Assembly: GCA_027485535.1 (NCBI GenBank)
Contig: JAIXQV010000025.1
Location: forward strand, 1 to 13,318
Source: Oxalobacteraceae bacterium
Lineage (GTDB): Bacteria > Pseudomonadota > Gammaproteobacteria > Burkholderiales > Burkholderiaceae_D
DNA length: 13,318 nt
Reading direction: 5' to 3'
In this document: positions 7,151 through 13,318 of the stretch, piece after piece
Layout of the letters: each line of letters begins with the position of its first letter
Position numbering within the stretch: position 1 is the stretch's first letter
Made by a program: the position numbers and the translations under genes
Notes under the pieces: generated by a model
What the model was told of the DNA's origin: nothing
Database searches by the model: none
Seen by the model: the letters and a program-made list of their open reading frames with translations, nothing else

Positions 7151-8350
7151 TCACTTACTGCTGATCTTCGATAGCGACAGCTCGACGCGGTTACCTTTCA
7201 TGTCTTCATGCAGCAATCGCACCGGATACCATTGGCGCTCTGGTGCAAGCCACAGATCAAACTGCTTATCAAAACTTTGTGTGCCCGGTATGACGGATAA
7301 GCGCCAAGCACTCACCTCGCCATCAGGCAGTTTCAGCTGCTCTTTACCACTCACACGAATTCGCCAGGTGTCGACGCTCTTGGCGCTGGCGACCAACATC
7401 TCGAGATTGAGTCCCGATTCAAACTTACCGGGGTTGCCACGTCCGAGTGAAGCGAGTTGCCAAATCCAACTGCCTCGATCCTGCTCACCACCATTGGCAG
7501 AAATAACAGCGGTCGATGCAGAGAAGCTGATCTGCTTGGGCTGTTGCTGAAAATGCGTATTGGTTTCCGAGCGTCCGAAACGTTTTTCGATATAGAGATT
7601 GGGCGCAATACCGAGTGTGCCGAGTTCGCCCTCGCTACGATTTTTAGCGAGCGTGAATACCAGCACGTTGATCTCAGTATCCAAGGTATAGCGCTGCCCA
7701 TCATGCCGCCACTGCATGGTGCCACTACCCGACAGGCTACGCCCGTCTTTGCTAACGCCAATAGCATTGAAGACTAATTCTGCCGATGGCGGCGGGCTGG
7801 CTTTATCGAAGTGGGCATTGATGTTGACGATGGCAGTTTCCAAGTTTGGGGCCGTCGCCGCGCTCACCTCTGCCGGCACGCTGGGCGCAGGCGTGGGCGT
7901 GGGCGCAGGCGGCGCTGAGGTAGCGGTATCTGCGGCTGTGGGCGGTAATGCTTCAGTTGTTGGTGCGGAGGGTGCGGGCGGTGTTTCAGTGGCCGGCTTA
8001 TCTGCAACCGTTATTTGGTCGTTGGCGGCTATCGCGGGCGCTGGCGGCGGTAGTGATGGTGCAGGGGGCGCGAGTTTCCGAGGTGGCGGTGCGGAGCGCG
8101 ACAGATCTGGCCGCAGCAATGAGACGCTGATCGTACTTTCGTCATCGGCATCATCGAAAAATGCGATACCCGCCAGCTGATTATTCAGCCACTGAAGTAC
8201 CAGCAGGTGCGCGAGCAGTGTCAGCAGCAGTACGCTGATCACCAGCGACCATCGGCGTGTTCGCCGATGCGCTGAGCCGTTCGACAGAGTGAAGGCGAGC
8301 ATGCCCTTAGTGTACTGGTTTGCGGGCGTGTTTGAGCGCAGTCGTTGCAT
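7151..8350 (-). CDS. DUF3108 domain protein with membrane anchor and proline-rich stalk
   Basis: The protein has 399 residues of unknown biochemical function. A basic stretch (RRTRRW, 29-34) precedes one membrane segment at about 35-55. A Pro/Ala/Thr-rich stalk (about 87-165) with PPAP-type repeats follows, then a C-terminal domain (about 188-396) resembling DUF3108, a predicted periplasmic beta-rich domain. The layout is like TonB and should place the domain in the periplasm, tethered to the inner membrane. The upstream ATG at 8350 has AAGGAG directly against the start codon, with no spacer, which is poor. The ATG at 8302 (MLAFTLSNG) has AAGG a few nt upstream and keeps the whole signal anchor, so it may be the real start, giving 383 residues. 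Proteins of this type are common next to phaM-type and nucleotide-metabolism genes in Burkholderiales, but the role is unproven. Confidence 0.85.
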   Translation of the reverse strand: MQRLRSNTPANQYTKGMLAFTLSNGSAHRRTRRWSLVISVLLLTLLAHLLVLQWLNNQLAGIAFFDDADDESTISVSLLRPDLSRSAPPPRKLAPPAPSLPPPAPAIAANDQITVADKPATETPPAPSAPTTEALPPTAADTATSAPPAPTPTPAPSVPAEVSAATAPNLETAIVNINAHFDKASPPPSAELVFNAIGVSKDGRSLSGSGTMQWRHDGQRYTLDTEINVLVFTLAKNRSEGELGTLGIAPNLYIEKRFGRSETNTHFQQQPKQISFSASTAVISANGGEQDRGSWIWQLASLGRGNPGKFESGLNLEMLVASAKSVDTWRIRVSGKEQLKLPDGEVSAWRLSVIPGTQSFDKQFDLWLAPERQWYPVRLLHEDMKGNRVELSLSKISSK

Positions 8351-8419
8351 CTCCTTGCACTATCGCCGATGCAACAGCGATCTGCTAACCTAAGCAAAAA
8401 TTCAACCCGGAGTGAGCCG
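8351..8419. promoter_or_regulatory. Divergent intergenic region between the DUF3108 gene and phaM
   Basis: These 69 bp separate two genes transcribed away from each other, so both promoters should lie here or run slightly into the genes. I see no pair of hexamers close to the sigma70 consensus in either direction. The phaM ribosome site GGAG lies at 8409-8412, seven nt before the ATG at 8420, and decides that start over the longer frame opening at 8345. Confidence 0.45.
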
Positions 8420-9172
8420 ATGTCCAATTACGGATCAAACGATATGCCAGGCGCGAATGCAATGGGTGACACGCTGGCATTTGTGAAGCAGTTGTGGGGG
8501 TCGATGAAGATTCCTGGCATGGCTATGCCTTCGTTGTCACCGGAGGACATTGACAAACAAATCGCCGACCTGAAAGCTGTCGAGTCTTGGCTGCAGGTGA
8601 ATATGAATATGCTGCGCAGTTCGATCCAGGCGCTGGAGGTACAAAGCGCCACCCTGACCGCGCTACGCTCCGTCGGCGAGAGTTTTGCGAAAGCGGCATC
8701 CGGTGCTGGTGCGGCGGCTTCAGCCGACGACAAGCCGGCATTCGAGTCGCCATTCCAGTCATCATTTCAGTCGCCGTTCCAATCACCATTCGAGCAAGCC
8801 GCGCAAGCCGATGGCGCGGCAGACCCCGCCTCGATGGCAGCACCGTTTGCCAATGCGGCTGTCTGGTGGAATGCAATGCAGGAGCAGTTTTCAAATGTGG
8901 TCGGTCAGGCTATGCAGCAGGCTACGCCAGCTGAGACCAAGCCCTCGAAAAAGCCTGCAGCCAAAAAAACTGCGAGCGGTAAGACTGCCGCAACGCGTAA
9001 ACGGTCAAACAAAACTGCGACAAAAACCGCAACAAAACCCGTAACAAAAACGCCAACTAAGCGCGCAGCGAAAAGTGCATCAAAGAGTACATCCCGAAGC
9101 GCAACCCAAAGCAGGGCCAAGGGTGCATCGAAAAGTACATCTAGCGGCGAGGGTAGGTCTGAGTCGGAATGA
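8420..9172 (+). CDS. phaM: PhaM-family polyhydroxyalkanoate granule regulatory protein
   Basis: PhaM binds PHA synthase PhaC, stimulates it and ties PHA granules to the nucleoid in Ralstonia eutropha. The N-terminal part here matches that family: DTLAFVKQLWGSM (17-29), then SPEDIDKQIADLKAVESWL (40-58) and the helix MNMLRSSIQALEVQ (62-75). A Gly/Ala-rich linker holds four F(E/Q)S(P/S) repeats (108-123). A second helical segment, VWWNAMQEQFSNVVGQAM (148-165), precedes a tail (171-240) very rich in Lys, Thr, Ala and Ser, with AKK/TK repeats like the DNA-binding PAKKA tail of PhaM and histone H1. The 250-residue protein starts at the ATG at 8420, with GGAG seven nt upstream; the frame opening at 8345 lacks a ribosome site and conserved residues. 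It is the only plus-strand gene here. No phaC or phaB lies in the window. Confidence 0.88.
   Translation: MSNYGSNDMPGANAMGDTLAFVKQLWGSMKIPGMAMPSLSPEDIDKQIADLKAVESWLQVNMNMLRSSIQALEVQSATLTALRSVGESFAKAASGAGAAASADDKPAFESPFQSSFQSPFQSPFEQAAQADGAADPASMAAPFANAAVWWNAMQEQFSNVVGQAMQQATPAETKPSKKPAAKKTASGKTAATRKRSNKTATKTATKPVTKTPTKRAAKSASKSTSRSATQSRAKGASKSTSSGEGRSESE
8741..8788 (+). repeat. 12-bp tandem repeat in phaM (F-E/Q-S-P units)
   Basis: Four consecutive 12-nt units begin ttcgag, ttccag, tttcag and ttccaa, followed by a partial fifth (ttcgag). They encode four tetrapeptides of the form Phe-(Glu/Gln)-Ser-(Pro/Ser). Third-position differences between units suggest an old expansion rather than a recent one. 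Confidence 0.75.
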
Positions 9173-9215
9173 TTCAGGGCGGGACGATAAACGGTTTAGC
9201 GGCCGCGTAAGACGG

Positions 9216-9647
9216 TCAGTTGCGCGCGCGCGTTTTTAGCCAGCGCATCAAACTGCCGATAACAGGCAGTTTTTCATACAGCTCTTCGGCCGCATCCCAA
9301 TAATCACGGTGATAAGCCACGCGGCCATCGGATGCAAAGCGCACATGCGTGGCACCGCGAATACACTGCTCATCATCTGAGAAGCGTCGCATCCGAAACA
9401 AAAAATCCCAAGTCAGGAAAGCTTGATCATCCTGCAGCACACTGTGCGTGACAACGAAGCGTGGTGCATCCACTTGCTCGAACATGTGCGTAAAGATATG
9501 GCTCACCTGCTCAAGACCCTGTACTTCATTGAACGGGTCTTTAAACCAGACGTCGTCGGTATAAATCAGCGATAGCGTTTGAGCGCTGTCCACGCTAATC
9601 GACTGAAAGAAATCAATCACGCGGTAAAGATCGGCTTGGTGTTTCAT
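9216..9647 (-). CDS. NTF2/SnoaL-like family protein
   Basis: This 143-residue protein has the compact alpha+beta cone fold pattern of the NTF2-like superfamily. An N-terminal helix (DLYRVIDFFQSIS) leads to YTDDVWFKDPFNEVQG, the usual FxDPFN..G signature, then VTHSVLQDDQAFLTWDF and RGATHVRFASDGRVAYHRDYWDAAEELYEKLP. Close relatives with H.DYWD near the C-terminus are found in bacterial clusters with an SDR and a CFA-type methyltransferase. Activity is unknown; the fold supports isomerase-like, hydrolase-like or binding roles. The ATG at 9647 overlaps the SDR stop as ATGA, which fixes this start; the same frame extends upstream to 9716 but without support. It is the last gene of the operon and converges on phaM across 43 bp with no clear terminator. 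Confidence 0.87.
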   Translation of the reverse strand: MKHQADLYRVIDFFQSISVDSAQTLSLIYTDDVWFKDPFNEVQGLEQVSHIFTHMFEQVDAPRFVVTHSVLQDDQAFLTWDFLFRMRRFSDDEQCIRGATHVRFASDGRVAYHRDYWDAAEELYEKLPVIGSLMRWLKTRARN

Positions 9648-10411
9648 AGTCCGGTCACTTTGTGGATGAGCCAGAAATAAGCGCGGTAGGGCAGTAACTG
9701 CGCAAAGCGTAGCCAATTGGTGAAGCGACGCGGGAAGTGAATATGAAATTCGCCGCGTTGTATGCCATGCACGATTTCTATTGCTGCTTCTTGCGGGCTG
9801 ATCAATGCGGGCATCTCAAAATCATTTTGCTTGGTGGCAGGTGTATCGACGAAGCCGGGGTTGATCAGGTAAACACCAAGACCTTTGGTGTGCAGATCAA
9901 GGTAGAGTGTTTCTGCCAGATTGATCAGTGCTGCCTTGGTGGGGCCATAGCCCAGCGCGCGTGGCAGTCCGCCGAATCCGGCTACCGAAGACACGATGCC
10001 GATACCGCCACTGCCTTGCGTGATTAGTGTCGGTAAGACTGCATCGAGTATGTGAAACACAGATCGAAGATTTACATCCAGCATCTGCTCGATGGCGCCA
10101 ATATCCATCGCGTCGGCACGCATCTCATGATAGACCCCGGCAACCATCAGCACGAGGTCAATACCCTGCCACTCGGTCAGCAAGCGGTCGCGCGCTTGTA
10201 GTAGCTGGGTGCGTTCGGTGACATCCAGCGGCAAAATCATTGCTTGTTTGTTGCCCACAGCCAGTTGCTGTAACGCCGATTCATTGCGGGCTGACAGCGC
10301 GACACGCGCGCCCAGCGAGAGCAAATGCTTAGCAGTTGCAGCGCCGATACCAGTGGATGCGCCGACGACCCATACCCGCAGGCCGCGCCAATCCTGAATT
10401 TTTGGGTTCAT
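9644..10411 (-). CDS. Short-chain dehydrogenase/reductase (SDR) family oxidoreductase
   Basis: This is a classical SDR of 255 residues, a cytoplasmic NAD(P)(H)-dependent oxidoreductase. The cofactor motif GASTGIG is at 17-23, with Arg42 after the second strand (SARN) suggesting NADP(H) preference. PLDVT is at 61-65 and Asn114 (DVNLRS) is conserved. The catalytic Ser is in IVSSVAG (139-145), and YGPTK gives Tyr155 and Lys159. PGFVDT is at 185-190. The NNAG motif is changed to MVAG (89-92). The hydrophobic, aromatic C-terminus (WLRFAQLLPYRAYFWLIHKV) suggests membrane association or a lipid substrate. It follows the DUF3833 gene after 50 nt and overlaps the NTF2-like gene by 4 nt. The substrate is unknown; a fatty-acyl or modified lipid compound is inferred from the context. 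No strong ribosome site is visible. Confidence 0.93.
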   Translation of the reverse strand: MNPKIQDWRGLRVWVVGASTGIGAATAKHLLSLGARVALSARNESALQQLAVGNKQAMILPLDVTERTQLLQARDRLLTEWQGIDLVLMVAGVYHEMRADAMDIGAIEQMLDVNLRSVFHILDAVLPTLITQGSGGIGIVSSVAGFGGLPRALGYGPTKAALINLAETLYLDLHTKGLGVYLINPGFVDTPATKQNDFEMPALISPQEAAIEIVHGIQRGEFHIHFPRRFTNWLRFAQLLPYRAYFWLIHKVTGL

Positions 10412-10461
10412 GAGATGTACTTGTTTCGGACTCGTGCGGTATCGATCATGAGAAAGCTAAT

Positions 10462-11016
10462 TTATGGTTCGCGCTTACGAAACGACAGGGTAACCTCACC
10501 GAGTCTGAAGCCGAATTTGCTCATGACGGCGCGATTCAGCATCACCTTGTCGTCCATCATGAACATCCAATCATCGAAGCTCACATGGTAGGTGCTGCCA
10601 TCGACCGGTAGCGCGAGTGTGTAGCGCCAGTTGAATGCATTGCCGCCGGTCGCGCCGCTGGCTTCGCCAATGACGTCAGAGGCTGTGCCGGTGTAGCGGT
10701 TGTCACCGATTTTTTTCAGGGTCCATACACGGCGCTGCTTGGTACCGTCCGAGTAAGTGAAGTGCTCATCCAAAGTGCCGGTATCACCTTCCCAATGACA
10801 GTCCATCACTACGGTGAAGCGCTTGATGACTTTGCCGCTGCGGTCTTGGAACATACCCCATGCATCGATGGTGCCATTGAAATACGATTTCAGGTCTAGC
10901 TTGGGCTGTTCTGCTGTGTAATCTGAGGGTTGTAGTGTCGCACCGCAACCGGACAGTAAAAGCACGGCGAATAAATGCGCGCCTATCAACAGGGCGCGCC
11001 AACGGGGTGTGTTCAT
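10462..11016 (-). CDS. DUF3833 family lipoprotein
   Basis: This 184-residue predicted lipoprotein of unknown activity matches DUF3833. MNTPRWRALLIGAH and a hydrophobic run end in the lipobox LLSGCG, so the mature protein should begin at the Cys and be lipid-anchored. The mature part holds the family's conserved stretches: LDLKSYFNGTIDAWGMFQD, FTVVMDCHWEG, LDEHFTYSDG, W.L.....YTGTASDV, NAFNWRYTLALPV and MFMMDDKVMLNRAVMSKFG. The fold is probably a calycin-like beta-barrel suited to a hydrophobic ligand (inference). The ATG at 11016 has AAGGAG eight nt upstream; an ATG two codons earlier (11022) sits too close to the same site. It starts 15 nt after the MFS stop. DUF3833 genes are regular partners of CFA-type methyltransferase clusters in proteobacteria. 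Confidence 0.9.
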   Translation of the reverse strand: MNTPRWRALLIGAHLFAVLLLSGCGATLQPSDYTAEQPKLDLKSYFNGTIDAWGMFQDRSGKVIKRFTVVMDCHWEGDTGTLDEHFTYSDGTKQRRVWTLKKIGDNRYTGTASDVIGEASGATGGNAFNWRYTLALPVDGSTYHVSFDDWMFMMDDKVMLNRAVMSKFGFRLGEVTLSFRKREP

Positions 11017-11024
11017 CTTCATTT

Positions 11025-11030
11025 CTCCTT
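11025..11030 (-). promoter_or_regulatory. Ribosome binding site deciding the DUF3833 start
   Basis: AAGGAG on the minus strand lies eight nt before the ATG at 11016 and two nt before the ATG at 11022. The spacing favours 11016 and rules out the longer frame beginning at 11058. Confidence 0.75.
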
Positions 11031-12263
11031 TTAGATATCTGCTAAAGGCGCTCGCCACAGCGTCAGCGCTGCGCAGGTTTTCAGTACGCAGGGCAGAACA
11101 GCGTAGGCAAGTGTCAGCGCCGATATCGCAGTCGCTTCGGTGGTGCCCGGGGTGTAACCGAGAAAACCCAGAAAAGGCAGTGAGATACCCGCGGCCAGCG
11201 CAAGATTCATTTTAGTGATCCAGCTCCACAAGCCAAAGTAACTCCCCTCGTACTCACCACCGTGTCCTGCGCTGCCAATCACGCCTGCGAGCAGGGCGGG
11301 TGGTAGCGCAAGGTCGGCACCAAGTGCAGCACCAGTCAGTACACAAATCACGCCGAATGGCAGCATCGCACCGGCACCCAACTGCGCGGTCCACAAAAAA
11401 GCAAAGATGGCGAGCAGCATTGCTGCCAGCCAGGTGCGCGACTCACCGAAGCGCGCTGCCAGTCGAGTCCAGAGCGGTAGCGCGAGTGCCGCCGACAGAA
11501 AATACAGCAGTAAAAATAACGGCGCTTGGTCAGGCAGCAATAGTCGGTCAGAGACAAAAAACAGAAACAGGGTGGCCGGTACAGCGGCTGCAATGCCATT
11601 CAGCGCGTACACCGCAAACAGCCAGCGAAAGCGCGACTGCCTCAGTGGCAATAACCAATGCGCTACTTGTTTGGATTCGGGCAGGACAGCCGCGCGCGGC
11701 GCTTGTCGTAGCAATAAAAAAGCGGTCAGCAACAGCGCGATAACAAAACTGATGCACAGACCGGTGCGCCCCACCAACGGCGGCAAAATCGCTGCCAGCA
11801 CCACACCGGCTAGCGCACAGCCTTCGCGTAGTGCGGTGAGTCGTGTACGTTCGCCGCGTTGTTGCGTTAGGCGCGCGCCCCAGCTGTTGTGAGCGATGGT
11901 GGCAATCGAGTAGCCCAGATAGACCAGCACCAAGCTGGCGCCGAACCACACCACCAACCAGTTGGGCGACAGTGCGGGCGGTAGCATGAGTGCAGCGAAG
12001 CCGATCGCCAGCAAGGGCAGTGAGAGCAGAACAAACTTGGGATAACCGCCGGATCGGGCGCCATCCATCCAACGCCCTAATGGCGGATCAATGAACGCAT
12101 CCATCGTGCGTGCCGCCAGTAGCAAGGTACCGACGGTGGTCAGCGACATACCGAGTTGTGCTGCATACAGCTGCGGCACCATGACGTACACAGGTAGCGC
12201 TACCAGCGCCAGCGGAAAGCCGAAGGCGCCGTAGGCAAGTAACTGCGCAAGGGTGAAATGCAT
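11031..12263 (-). CDS. MFS transporter, GPH/MelB-like (MFS_2)
   Basis: This 410-residue inner-membrane protein has about 12 hydrophobic segments. Between segments 2 and 3 it has RTMDAFIDPPLGRWMD (52-67), the D..xDP..G...D signature of the GPH (glycoside-pentoside-hexuronide):cation symporter branch of the MFS. NSWGARL and RGERTRLTALREG follow segment 4, also typical of this branch. GPH-like carriers associated with CFA/SDR/DUF3833 genes are probably not sugar carriers; transport or flipping of a lipid or lipid precursor is plausible but not shown. The ATG overlaps the chalcone-isomerase-like stop by one base (TAATG), and no separate ribosome site is visible, so translation is probably coupled. 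Confidence 0.92.
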   Translation of the reverse strand: MHFTLAQLLAYGAFGFPLALVALPVYVMVPQLYAAQLGMSLTTVGTLLLAARTMDAFIDPPLGRWMDGARSGGYPKFVLLSLPLLAIGFAALMLPPALSPNWLVVWFGASLVLVYLGYSIATIAHNSWGARLTQQRGERTRLTALREGCALAGVVLAAILPPLVGRTGLCISFVIALLLTAFLLLRQAPRAAVLPESKQVAHWLLPLRQSRFRWLFAVYALNGIAAAVPATLFLFFVSDRLLLPDQAPLFLLLYFLSAALALPLWTRLAARFGESRTWLAAMLLAIFAFLWTAQLGAGAMLPFGVICVLTGAALGADLALPPALLAGVIGSAGHGGEYEGSYFGLWSWITKMNLALAAGISLPFLGFLGYTPGTTEATAISALTLAYAVLPCVLKTCAALTLWRAPLADI

Positions 12264-12805
12264 TACTGGCCCAGTAGCGCGGAGCGTAGCTTAGGGGCGG
12301 TGGTTTTAGGGTGTAGCCAGATCGCGAAGAACGCTGCGCCGAAAGCAGGATCGGTAATTTCACCAACCGGGCTGCCGTTGCGGAAAAATCGGGTGGGCTG
12401 GCCGGGAACATAGAGCCCAGTCAGTTGCGTGGTTTTATCGACATCCGGGAATACCTGTTTCATCGCCTCATCCCATGCCTTGTGCTGTGCCGAAGTTCCG
12501 ATACCGAGCTTTTTCATTTCATCGATACTGGCTTCGGCGATGCGTCGACCCTCTAATGAGCGCGCATAGTTGAGCTCAAGTGCCAGCGGTGTGCTTTGCC
12601 AGTTATCCGAGTTGAAGCTGCTGCGAACCGCCCATAAAGAGGCATCGTAGAGCTTCAGTCCAAACCAGCGGAAGCTACCGCTACCGATCACCGTTGCCTC
12701 AGGCAGTACCTGCTTCAGAACAACCGAGTTGGCCAGCGCGGTCGATAATAGGGTCGACAGCGACAGAAACAGCAGGAAACAGATGCGACGCATGCCTGGT
12801 TGCAC
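12263..12805 (-). CDS. Exported chalcone-isomerase-fold family protein
   Basis: This 180-residue protein has a Sec signal peptide (RRICFLLFLSLSTLLSTALA, probable cleavage before NS). The mature domain resembles the chalcone isomerase-like family: GSGSFRWFGLKLYDASLW (41-58), LELNYARSLEGRRIAEASIDEM (about 76-97), LTGLYVPGQPTRFFRNG and FGAAFFAIWLHPKT near the C-terminus. The CHI fold includes plant enzymes and non-catalytic fatty-acid-binding proteins, and bacterial exported members are mostly uncharacterised. Because of the neighbouring CFA-type methyltransferase, fatty-acid binding in the periplasm is a fair inference. The GTG at 12805 has AAGGA about eight nt upstream and is preferred; the ATG four codons later (12793) would also keep the signal peptide. 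The gap to the upstream gene is 11 nt and the stop overlaps the MFS start. Confidence 0.88.
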   Translation of the reverse strand: MQPGMRRICFLLFLSLSTLLSTALANSVVLKQVLPEATVIGSGSFRWFGLKLYDASLWAVRSSFNSDNWQSTPLALELNYARSLEGRRIAEASIDEMKKLGIGTSAQHKAWDEAMKQVFPDVDKTTQLTGLYVPGQPTRFFRNGSPVGEITDPAFGAAFFAIWLHPKTTAPKLRSALLGQ

Positions 12806-12816
12806 AGCGATGATCC

Positions 12817-13318
12817 TTAGCGTTTACGCAGCGTGAATTGGTAGAGATCGATGTTGTGTTCGCGGAAGCCTGCCTCGCAATATGCGAGATAAAACTGCCA
12901 AGTGCGGATGAAGCCTTCGTCGAAGCCTTGCGTGCGTACCTCTGGCAATACGGTGTTGAATGATTGATGCCACTCCGCGAGCGTGCGTGCATAGTCCAGG
13001 CCGAAGGCAAATGCGTCTACCACTTCCAGCCCGTGCCGTTCTGCATGGGCGCGGAATACGCTGGGCGACGGCAGCATGCCGCCGGGGAAGATGTACTGTT
13101 GGATGAAATCGCTCCCTTTGCGGTAGCGATCGAACAGTGCATCATCAATCGTGATGGTTTGTATGCAGGCACGTGCGCCCTGCTTCAATCGGCGCGCCAC
13201 CGTGCTGAAGTAACTGTCCCAATACTGCTCACCAACGGCTTCAAACATTTCGATCGAGGCAATGCCGTCAAATTCGCCAGCCACGTCACGGTAATCTTGC
13301 AGGCGTAGGTCTGCACCT
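12817..13318 (-). CDS. Cyclopropane-fatty-acyl-phospholipid synthase family SAM methyltransferase (C-terminal 167 residues, 5' end outside window)
   Basis: This is the C-terminal part of a CFA-synthase-family enzyme, which uses S-adenosylmethionine to add a methyl or methylene group to the double bond of a membrane phospholipid acyl chain. The visible frame runs to the window end and begins with LRLQDYRD, followed by FDGIASIEMFEAVGEQYW, the family's conserved E-M-(F/I)-E-A/H-VG segment. Next come RLKQGARACIQTITID and SDFIQQYIFPGGMLPSP, conserved in CFA-type enzymes near the bicarbonate/lipid site. The end YC.AGFRE..I...QF.L is also typical. The N-terminal lipid-binding part and SAM-binding GxGxG motif lie outside. 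It is the most upstream gene of the operon in the window. It could make cyclopropane or mid-chain methylated (including furan-precursor) fatty acids; sequence alone does not decide. Confidence 0.93.
   Translation of the reverse strand, partial: GADLRLQDYRDVAGEFDGIASIEMFEAVGEQYWDSYFSTVARRLKQGARACIQTITIDDALFDRYRKGSDFIQQYIFPGGMLPSPSVFRAHAERHGLEVVDAFAFGLDYARTLAEWHQSFNTVLPEVRTQGFDEGFIRTWQFYLAYCEAGFREHNIDLYQFTLRKR

Noticed and set aside
7716..8180. Plus-strand open frame of 154 codons, Gly/Ala/Val-rich
   Set aside because: It is the antisense of the Pro/Ala-rich stalk of the DUF3108 gene; its composition follows from the opposite strand, and it has no ribosome site or known domain.
8345..8419. N-terminal extension of phaM from an ATG at 8345
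   Set aside because: No ribosome site, overlaps the divergent gene start, and PhaM-like sequence begins after 8420, where GGAG is correctly spaced.
9173..9215. Bidirectional terminator between phaM and the NTF2-like gene
   Set aside because: The region contains only the short palindrome gcggccgc; I find no stem long enough followed by a T-run in either direction.
11407..11892. Plus-strand open frame of 161 codons and other frames opposite the MFS gene
   Set aside because: Antisense shadow of a strongly supported membrane transporter; Ser/Arg/Ala-rich with no structure.

Overview
The window most likely comes from a betaproteobacterium of the order Burkholderiales. The main evidence is a PhaM-type polyhydroxyalkanoate granule regulator with a Lys/Ala/Thr-rich histone-like tail. 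A haemagglutinin-type exoprotein with an extended (ESPR) signal peptide and densely packed genes at moderately high GC agree with this. All genes except phaM lie on the minus strand, so the window reads functionally from right to left. Both ends cut a gene.

Right part (about 9216-13318, minus strand): six tightly spaced genes that look like one operon. In transcription order they are a cyclopropane-fatty-acyl-phospholipid-synthase-family methyltransferase (cut by the window end), an exported chalcone-isomerase-fold protein, an MFS/GPH-type transporter, a DUF3833 lipoprotein, a short-chain dehydrogenase and an NTF2/SnoaL-like protein. Stop/start overlaps (TAATG, ATGA) and very short gaps suggest co-translation. 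The gene set suggests a membrane fatty-acid modification pathway, perhaps a stress- or light-regulated one; the product is unknown.

Middle (about 6379-9172): phaM on the plus strand converges on that operon. Divergent from phaM, a DUF3108 protein with a TonB-like layout (membrane anchor, proline-rich stalk, periplasmic domain) is followed by queC of the queuosine/7-deazaguanine pathway. These look like ordinary housekeeping genes.

Left part (1-6378, minus strand): a two-partner-secretion operon. An outer-membrane TpsB/CdiB/FhaC transporter is followed 11 nt later by a HlyC-like toxin-activating lysine acyltransferase. That gene overlaps by 4 nt (ATGA) the start of a very large FhaB/CdiA-type exoprotein, of which the first 1283 residues are visible. 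The B-C-A order matches contact-dependent inhibition loci that carry a HlyC-like gene (cdiBCA). The C-terminal toxin and immunity gene, if present, lie beyond the left edge. The most notable oddity is that the acyltransferase has Arg at the position of the HlyC catalytic His, while the catalytic Asp is kept. An AT-rich intergenic region with a 12-bp direct repeat precedes the operon and should hold its promoter.
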